Source of the DNA: Thauera sp. | GTDB lineage: Bacteria > Pseudomonadota > Gammaproteobacteria > Burkholderiales > Rhodocyclaceae | Reading direction: 5' to 3' | Length of the DNA: 6,502 nt | Assembly: GCA_003446655.1 (NCBI GenBank) | Contig: DMCZ01000146.1 | Span: 1 to 6,502 of the forward strand | Shown: positions 1 through 6,502 of the stretch, one piece after another | Numbering within the stretch: position 1 is the stretch's first letter | Layout: each line of letters starts with the position of its first letter | Made by a program: the position numbers and the translations under genes | Notes under the pieces: generated by a model | What the model was told of the DNA's origin: nothing | What the model saw: the letters and a program-made list of their open reading frames with translations, nothing else | Database searches by the model: none

Positions 1-19
1 AGATGTGTATAAGAGACAG
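1..19 (+). other. Synthetic Tn5/Nextera mosaic-end adapter (left)
   Basis: The first 19 bases read AGATGTGTATAAGAGACAG, an exact match to the hyperactive Tn5 mosaic end used in tagmentation library kits. The same sequence occurs inverted at the right end of the window. It is a library artefact and not part of the genome. The malic enzyme reading frame becomes recognisable immediately after it, so the genomic DNA starts at about base 20. Confidence 0.97.
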
Positions 20-1914
20 ATCTCGAGGACATCAAGGCGCCCGAGTGCTTCTACATCGAGAAGAAGCTGCGCGAGCGCATGAAGATCCCGGTCTTCCATG
101 ACGACCAGCACGGCACGGCGATCATTTCCGCGGCGGGCCTGTTGAACGGCCTCAAGGTCATCGGCAAGGACATCGGCACGGTCAAGCTGGTGTGCTCGGG
201 TGCTGGCGCGGCGGCGATCGCCTGTCTCGACCTGATGGTCAGCCTGGGCCTGAAGCGCGAGAACATCACCGTCTGCGACTCCAAGGGTGTCATCTTCGAG
301 GGCCGCGAGCCCAACATGGAGCCGACCAAGGCGCGCTATGCGCAGAGCACCGACGTGCGCACGCTGGGTGACGCGATCGTCGGCGCCGACGTCTTCCTTG
401 GCCTGTCCACCGCGGGCGTGCTCAAGCCCGAGATGGTGGCGAAGATGGCCGACAAGCCGCTGATCTTCGCGCTCGCCAACCCGAACCCCGAGATCCTGCC
501 GGCCGACGCCAAGGCGGTGCGCCCGGACTGCATCATCGCCACCGGCCGTTCGGACTTCCCGAACCAGGTCAACAACGTGCTGTGCTTCCCGTTCATCTTC
601 CGCGGTGCGCTCGACGTGGGCGCGACCACGATCAACGAGGAGATGAAGCTCGCCTGCGTCAAGGCGATCGCAGAACTGGCCGAAGCCGAGGCCAGCGACA
701 TCGTCGCCAGCGCCTACGGCGGCCAGGAGCTCAGCTTCGGCCCCGAGTACATCATCCCCAAGCCCTTCGACCCGCGCCTGATCGTCAAGATCGCGCCCGC
801 GGTGGCGAAGGCGGCGATGGACTCCGGCGTGGCGACCAAGCCGATCGCCGATTTCGACGCCTATGTCACCAGCCTGACCGGCTTCGTGTATCAGTCCGGC
901 ATCGTCATGAAGCCGGTGTTCTCGGCCGCCAAGGCGGTGCCGATGGAACAGAAGCGGGTGATCTACGCCGAGGGCGAGGACGAGCGTGTGCTGCACGCGG
1001 TGCGCGTGGTGCTCGACGAGGGCCTGGCGCGCCCGATCCTCATCGGCCGTCCCGAGGTCATCGAGATGCGGATCAAGAAGATCGGTCTCAACCTGGTGCC
1101 CGAGCGCGACTTCGAGATCGTCAATCCCGAGTCCGACCCGCGCTACCGCGAGCTGTGGACCGAGTACTACAAGCTGATGAGCCGCGATGGCGTCACCCCC
1201 GACGTGGCCAAGGCCCGGGTCCGCCGCGACACCACGCTGATCGGCGTGATGCTGCTGCGCCGCGGCGACGCCGATGCGATGGTGTGCGGCACGGTCGGCA
1301 CCTACGACTATCACCTCAGGCAGGTGGCCGACGTCATCGGCCTCGCGCCCGGCGCCAAGCAGTTTGCGGCGATGAACCTGCTGCTGCTGTCCAAGCGCAT
1401 GCTGGCCATCACCGACACTTATGTAAACGAAAATCCGAGCGCCGAGGAAGTCGCCGAGATCGCCCGCATGGCGGCCGACGAGCTGCGCCGCTTCGGTATC
1501 GAGCCGAGCGTGGGGCTGCTGTCGCACTCCAACTTCGGCAGCTCGAGCTCGGCCTCGGCGCGCAAGATGCGCCGCGCCTGCGAGATCCTGCACGCCACGG
1601 CGCCCGACCTCAACGTCGATGGCGAGATGCACGGCGACGCCGCGCTGTCGCAGGAGATGCGCGACAAGCTGCATCCGGATTCGCGCCTCAAGGGCGAGGC
1701 CAACCTGCTGGTTATGCCCAACCTCGACGCCGCCAACATCTCCTTCAACCTGATGAAGATGGCCAACGGCGACGGCGTGTCGGTGGGGCCGATCCTGCTC
1801 GGTGCCGCCAAGCCGGTGCACATCGTGACGCCCTCGGCCACCGTGCGCCGTCTGGTGAACATGACCGCGCTGGCGGTAGTGGATGCCAAGGAGTCGCGCA
1901 ACGCCGGCGTCTGA
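20..1914 (+). CDS. maeB: NADP-dependent malic enzyme with C-terminal phosphotransacetylase-like domain (5'-truncated)
   Basis: This enzyme oxidatively decarboxylates malate to pyruvate and CO2, making NADPH in the cytoplasm. The frame is open from the adapter: codons from base 22 read LEDIKAPECFYIEKK, a conserved malic-enzyme segment whose Glu-Asp pair supplies metal ligands. The ATG at 79 is therefore internal, and about 133 N-terminal residues, including the catalytic Tyr and Lys, lie off the fragment. Counting from the Met at 79, FHDDQHGTA (6-14) is the metal/substrate motif and SGAGAAAIA (40-48) is the dinucleotide-binding loop. NPNPEILP and TGRSDFPNQVNNVLCFPFIFRG follow as family blocks. 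From about residue 277 a PTA-like domain runs to the end, with IGRPEVIEMRI, SHSNFGS (482-488) and VDGEMHGDAAL. With the missing part the protein would be about 760 residues, the normal MaeB size. In E. coli MaeB the PTA domain is not a working phosphotransacetylase but mediates inhibition by acetyl-CoA; the same is inferred here. The stop is TGA at 1912-1914. pldA follows after 93 bp on the same strand. Confidence 0.95.
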
Positions 1915-1996
1915 TGCGGCCGGGCGTGACCGGCGTGCAGTGAACCTGCTAGGGGCGGTCCTGCGAGGGGCTGCCCCGCTTCGTTTCAGTCGTAGC

Positions 1997-2003
1997 GGAA
2001 GGA
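1997..2003 (+). promoter_or_regulatory. Ribosome binding site of pldA, deciding the ATG start
   Basis: GGAAGGA lies four bases before the ATG at 2008. A TTG codon sits directly in front of that ATG at 2005-2007, and a naive call would begin there. It is only one base from the Shine-Dalgarno run, too close for initiation, so the ATG at 2008 is preferred. I see no convincing -35/-10 pair in the 93-bp gap upstream. Confidence 0.6.
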
Positions 2004-2007
2004 TTTG

Positions 2008-3252
2008 ATGGACACACCGAGATCGTTCCCCCTGCGTACGCTGCTGCTTGCGGGTGTGCTGGTGCTCGCCACGCCTGCGGTGCAGGCGGCCGACTGGCTG
2101 CTCGCGGCCAGCCGGCCCGAGGTCGTGCCCGGCGAGCGCTTCGAAGTGGTCGTGATCGCCGACGCGCGCGCCGCGAACTGGCCGGAGCGCCTGCCGGCGA
2201 GCATCGAGCTGCCGGGCGGCGGTCCGCGCATCGCCCTCGAGCTGGTGGCGATCGGCCGCCCAGGCGCGGGCGGTAGCCAGCGCCGCTACTTCGCACGCTG
2301 GCCGATGGAGGTGACGGGCGTCGCCACGCTCGTGCTCGCTGGGCAGCCGTCGGCGCGGCTGCTGCTCGATGCCGGCGCGGCAACGCGGCTGGCGGCCAGC
2401 CCGGCGACGGCGGCGACGCCGCCTGCGTCGGTCGCCGAGGCCGCGGCATCGACGCCGCCTGCGCCGGCCGGCGCCCCGGCGGCGGTCGCGCCGATGGCCC
2501 CGGTGGCCTCGCTGCCGCCGGATGCGGCGCCGGTGGAGCCCTCCGCGCTCGGCTTCCATGAGCCGATGTACTTCCTCGTCGGCGGCAAGGATCCCGTCTC
2601 GGCGCGCTTCCAGTTCAGCTTCCGCTACCGCATCTTCGACGATCAGGGCGTGGTGGCGGATACCCTTCCGGTCGCCAGCGGCCTGTATTTCGGCTTCACC
2701 CAGACCTCGCTGTGGGATCTGCAGTCCGAGTCCAAGCCCTTTCGCGATTCGAGCTTCCGCCCGTCCCTGTTCTATCGCTGGGGGCTCGACGACCCGGAAG
2801 GCCGCGGCGCGCTCGCGCTCTACGGCGGCTACGAGCACGAGTCGAACGGCAAGGAGGACATGCCCTCGCGCAGCATCGACACCCTGTTCGCGCGTGCCGA
2901 GGCGCGCCTGCGGCTGGACGAGTCCGGGATCTACCTCGGCGTCGTGCCCAAGGTGTGGACCTACCTCGACCGCGAGGACAACCCCGACATCGCGCAGTAC
3001 CGCGGCCATGCCGAACTCGGCCTGCGCCTCGGCCGCGACGACGCGCTGCTGTTCTCGACCCTGATCCGGCGCGGCAGCGCTGGCAAGATGGGCACCCAGT
3101 ACGACCTGTCGTACCCGATCCGGCGCAGCGTGTTCTCGGGGGTCGGCGCCTTCGTGCACCTGCAGGCCTTCAAGGGCTATGGCGAGACCCTGCTCGAATA
3201 CGACCAGAACAAGGAGACGCAGTACCGGCTTGGGATTTCGCTGGTACGCTGA
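2008..3252 (+). CDS. pldA: Outer-membrane phospholipase A (OMPLA) with N-terminal extension
   Basis: This is a 414-residue precursor of the outer-membrane beta-barrel phospholipase that removes acyl chains from phospholipids misplaced in the outer leaflet. Residues 1-27 form a signal peptide: basic start, hydrophobic core LLLAGVLVL, likely cleavage after AVQA. Residues 28-121 look like a small beta-rich domain of unknown role, followed by an Ala/Pro-rich linker (about 122-180). The OMPLA barrel spans about 185-414. Its signature is YEHESNGKEDMPSRS, giving His277 and Ser279 as the catalytic pair (E. coli His142 and Ser144). DNPDIAQY (324-331), LSYPI and KGYGETLLEY also match the family. The third triad position, Asn156 in E. 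coli, is Asp291 here. E. coli Ser152, a calcium-site residue, is kept, while Arg147 is Lys. E. coli PldA is 289 residues; the extra length is all N-terminal. The last residues are SLVR rather than the usual terminal aromatic of barrel proteins. The family assignment is firm; activity is inferred. Confidence 0.92.
   Translation: MDTPRSFPLRTLLLAGVLVLATPAVQAADWLLAASRPEVVPGERFEVVVIADARAANWPERLPASIELPGGGPRIALELVAIGRPGAGGSQRRYFARWPMEVTGVATLVLAGQPSARLLLDAGAATRLAASPATAATPPASVAEAAASTPPAPAGAPAAVAPMAPVASLPPDAAPVEPSALGFHEPMYFLVGGKDPVSARFQFSFRYRIFDDQGVVADTLPVASGLYFGFTQTSLWDLQSESKPFRDSSFRPSLFYRWGLDDPEGRGALALYGGYEHESNGKEDMPSRSIDTLFARAEARLRLDESGIYLGVVPKVWTYLDREDNPDIAQYRGHAELGLRLGRDDALLFSTLIRRGSAGKMGTQYDLSYPIRRSVFSGVGAFVHLQAFKGYGETLLEYDQNKETQYRLGISLVR
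2371..2547 (+). other. Ala/Pro-rich low-complexity linker within pldA
   Basis: Residues 122-180 of the predicted PldA consist mostly of Ala, Pro, Val, Ser and Thr, for example PPAPAGAPAAVAPMAPVA. They separate the beta-rich N-terminal part from the barrel. The composition suggests a flexible periplasmic spacer. GC-rich low-complexity DNA of this kind is also prone to sequencing or assembly slips, but the frame stays intact on both sides here. Confidence 0.7.
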
Positions 3253-3274
3253 CGGCCCTCATTCGCCCCATGGC

Positions 3275-3295
3275 TGTCGCCCCCGGCGGGCGGCG
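3275..3295 (+). terminator. GC-rich hairpin after pldA, possible weak terminator
   Basis: In the 69-bp gap between pldA and qor, CGCCC (3278-3282) pairs with GGGCG (3288-3292) around a five-base loop. Three further pairs, two of them G-T, extend it to an 8-bp stem. No T-run follows, so it is not a canonical intrinsic terminator. It could be a weak terminator, a transcript-stabilising structure or chance in GC-rich DNA. Confidence 0.3.
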
Positions 3296-3321
3296 CAACA
3301 CGACAGACGAGGAGATCACGC

Positions 3322-4296
3322 ATGAACCAGGCGATCCGTTTTCACCGCACCGGCGGTCCCGAGGTGCTGCAATGGGAGGCGCTCGAGGTGCCCGCGCCGG
3401 CGGCCGGCGAGGTGCGCGTGCGCCACCACGCCGTCGGCCTCAACTACATCGACACCTATCACCGCAGCGGCCTCTATCCGGTGCCGCTGCCTTCCGGGCT
3501 CGGCCAGGAGGCGGCGGGCGTGGTCGAGGCGGTCGGCGAGGGCGTCACGGAAATCGCCGTCGGCGACCGCGTGGCCTACACCGGCGGCCCGCTCGGCGCC
3601 TACGCCGAGGTGCGCAACATCGCGGCGGACCAGCTCGTGCCGCTGCCGCCCGGCATTTCATTCGAGCAGGGCGCGGCGATGATGATGCAGGGGCTCACCG
3701 CGCAATATCTGCTGCGCCGCACCTATCGCGTGCAGGCCGGCGACACCATCCTGATCCACGCCGCAGCGGGCGGGGTCGGGACCATCGCCTGCCAGTGGGC
3801 GAAGGCGCTGGGGGCGACGGTGATCGGCACCGTGAGCTCGGAGGAGAAGGCCGCGATCGCGCGGGCCCACGGCTGCGACCATCCGATCGTCTACACGCGC
3901 GAGAACTTTGTCGAGCGCGTGCGCGAGATCACCGGCGGCGAGGGCGTACCGGTGGTGTACGACTCGATCGGCAAGGACACCTTCATGGACTCGCTCGCCT
4001 GCCTGCGTCCGCTCGGGCTGATGGTGCTGTTCGGCGCCTCGTCCGGCCCGGTGCCGCCCTTCGACTGCACCGTGCTGGCGCGCATGGGTTCGCTGTTCCT
4101 GACGCGGCCGACGCTCTTCACCTATGCAGCCAAGCGTGCCGACCTGCTGGCGATGGCCGGCGCGCTCTTCGACGTCGTCGCCAGCGGCAAGGTGCGGGTC
4201 GAGATCAACCAGCGCTATGCCTTGCGCGATGCAGCGCAGGCACATCGCGATCTGGAAGCGCGGCGGACCACCGGTTCGACCATCCTGCTGCCCTGA
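3322..4296 (+). CDS. qor: NADPH:quinone reductase, zinc-independent MDR family
   Basis: This 324-residue cytoplasmic oxidoreductase of the medium-chain dehydrogenase/reductase superfamily is close in length and sequence order to E. coli QorA (327). It is expected to transfer electrons from NADPH to quinones. Visible family blocks are the N-terminal HRTGGPEVLQWE, NYIDTYHRSGLYP (41-53), PSGLGQEAAGVVE (57-69) and GDRVAY (81-86). The dinucleotide-binding loop AAAGGVGTIACQWAKALGA spans about 147-165, followed by GTVSSEEKAA, VVYDSIGKDT (211-220) and GLMVLFGASSG. The structural and catalytic zinc ligands of alcohol dehydrogenases are absent, as expected for this branch. The ATG is supported by GAGGAG at 3309-3314 with a seven-base spacer. 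The gene follows pldA by 69 bp and ends 61 bp before dnaE. The exact physiological substrate cannot be read from the sequence, and related members act on other enones. Confidence 0.93.
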   Translation: MNQAIRFHRTGGPEVLQWEALEVPAPAAGEVRVRHHAVGLNYIDTYHRSGLYPVPLPSGLGQEAAGVVEAVGEGVTEIAVGDRVAYTGGPLGAYAEVRNIAADQLVPLPPGISFEQGAAMMMQGLTAQYLLRRTYRVQAGDTILIHAAAGGVGTIACQWAKALGATVIGTVSSEEKAAIARAHGCDHPIVYTRENFVERVREITGGEGVPVVYDSIGKDTFMDSLACLRPLGLMVLFGASSGPVPPFDCTVLARMGSLFLTRPTLFTYAAKRADLLAMAGALFDVVASGKVRVEINQRYALRDAAQAHRDLEARRTTGSTILLP

Positions 4297-4300
4297 TGTG

Positions 4301-4329
4301 CGAGGCCTGCGGCCAGCCCGCAGGCCTCG
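4301..4329 (+). terminator. Perfect 12-bp hairpin between qor and dnaE, likely terminator
   Basis: CGAGGCCTGCGG (4301-4312) and CCGCAGGCCTCG (4318-4329) are exact inverted repeats around the loop CCAGC, starting four bases after the qor stop codon. The position and stability suit a terminator or 3'-end stabiliser for qor. The bases after the stem (ATCGCACC) contain no T-run, so Rho-independent termination would be non-canonical. The palindrome could work in either direction. Confidence 0.55.
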
Positions 4330-4345
4330 ATCGCACCGCGTCGGG

Positions 4346-4351
4346 TAAAAT
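4346..4351 (+). promoter_or_regulatory. Probable -10 element of the dnaE promoter
   Basis: TAAAAT stands out in a GC-rich gap and differs from the sigma70 consensus TATAAT at one base. It ends six bases before the dnaE ATG, so transcription would be expected to begin at or next to the A of the start codon. No good -35 is visible. The correctly spaced region (about 4322-4328) falls in the right arm of the hairpin and lacks TTG. The assignment is inferred from base composition and position. Confidence 0.5.
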
Positions 4352-4357
4352 CCGCGC

Positions 4358-6483
<2,126 letters not shown>

Positions 6484-6502
6484 CTGTCTCTTATACACAT
6501 CT
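6484..6502 (-). other. Synthetic Tn5/Nextera mosaic-end adapter (right)
   Basis: The last 19 bases read CTGTCTCTTATACACATCT, the exact reverse complement of the first 19 bases and of the Tn5 mosaic end. The DnaE frame is intact up to GYTLG at the junction and becomes adapter after it. The dnaE truncation here is therefore technical. Confidence 0.97.

Noticed and set aside
18..27. Adjacent BglII-like AGATCT and XhoI-like CTCGAG sites suggesting a cloning polylinker
   Set aside because: The CTCGAG bases encode the conserved Leu-Glu of the malic enzyme LEDIKAPE block. AGATCT forms only by chance at the adapter junction, so no vector sequence is needed to explain it.
1415..1435. A short AT-richer patch within maeB resembling a promoter -10 region
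   Set aside because: It lies inside conserved coding sequence (DTYVNEN in the PTA-like domain) and has no partner element or downstream start. It looks like local codon choice.
582..1943. A 453-codon + strand open frame inside maeB
   Set aside because: The translation is Arg-rich and repetitive, and it is a frame-shifted shadow of the PTA and NAD-binding region of maeB.
1915..2007. Possible terminator hairpins in the maeB-pldA gap (GCCGG/CCGGC at 1919-1934; GGGGC/GCCCC at 1952-1977)
   Set aside because: The stems are only five base pairs, one has a long loop, and no T-run follows. Such pairings are expected by chance at this GC content.

Overview
The window is a 6.5 kb fragment of ordinary chromosomal DNA from a very GC-rich proteobacterium. 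It is flanked at both ends by synthetic sequence. Bases 1-19 and 6484-6502 are the 19-bp Tn5/Nextera mosaic end in opposite orientations, so only about bases 20-6483 are genomic. Both terminal genes are cut by the fragment ends, not by biology.

All four genes lie on the + strand. From left to right: (1) maeB, an NADP-dependent malic enzyme fused to a phosphotransacetylase-like domain, missing roughly its first 130 residues (20-1914). (2) pldA, an outer-membrane phospholipase A with a signal peptide and an unusual N-terminal extension (2008-3252). (3) qor, a zinc-independent NADPH:quinone reductase (3322-4296). (4) The first 708 codons of dnaE, the replicative DNA polymerase III alpha subunit (4358-6483), open to the right edge. 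The gaps are 93, 69 and 61 bp. Two of them hold GC-rich hairpins, and the last also holds a likely dnaE promoter directly in front of the start codon.

The genes do not form an obvious pathway. They cover central carbon and NADPH supply, outer-membrane lipid maintenance, quinone reduction and replication, so this reads as a co-oriented housekeeping stretch. The strong dnaE-proximal hairpin and the TAAAAT box suggest dnaE is transcribed separately from qor.

Taxonomy is an inference from remembered protein sequences. The DnaE segment ATHPVQF, the TAAAAT-next-to-ATG arrangement and the high GC content fit Betaproteobacteria, perhaps a Rhodocyclales relative such as Thauera or Azoarcus. I see no mobile element, CRISPR array, RNA gene or phage gene, and no previously undescribed system. 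The points most worth a second look are the Asn-to-Asp change in the PldA catalytic triad, the extra N-terminal domain of PldA, the apparently leaderless dnaE start, and the adapter ends.
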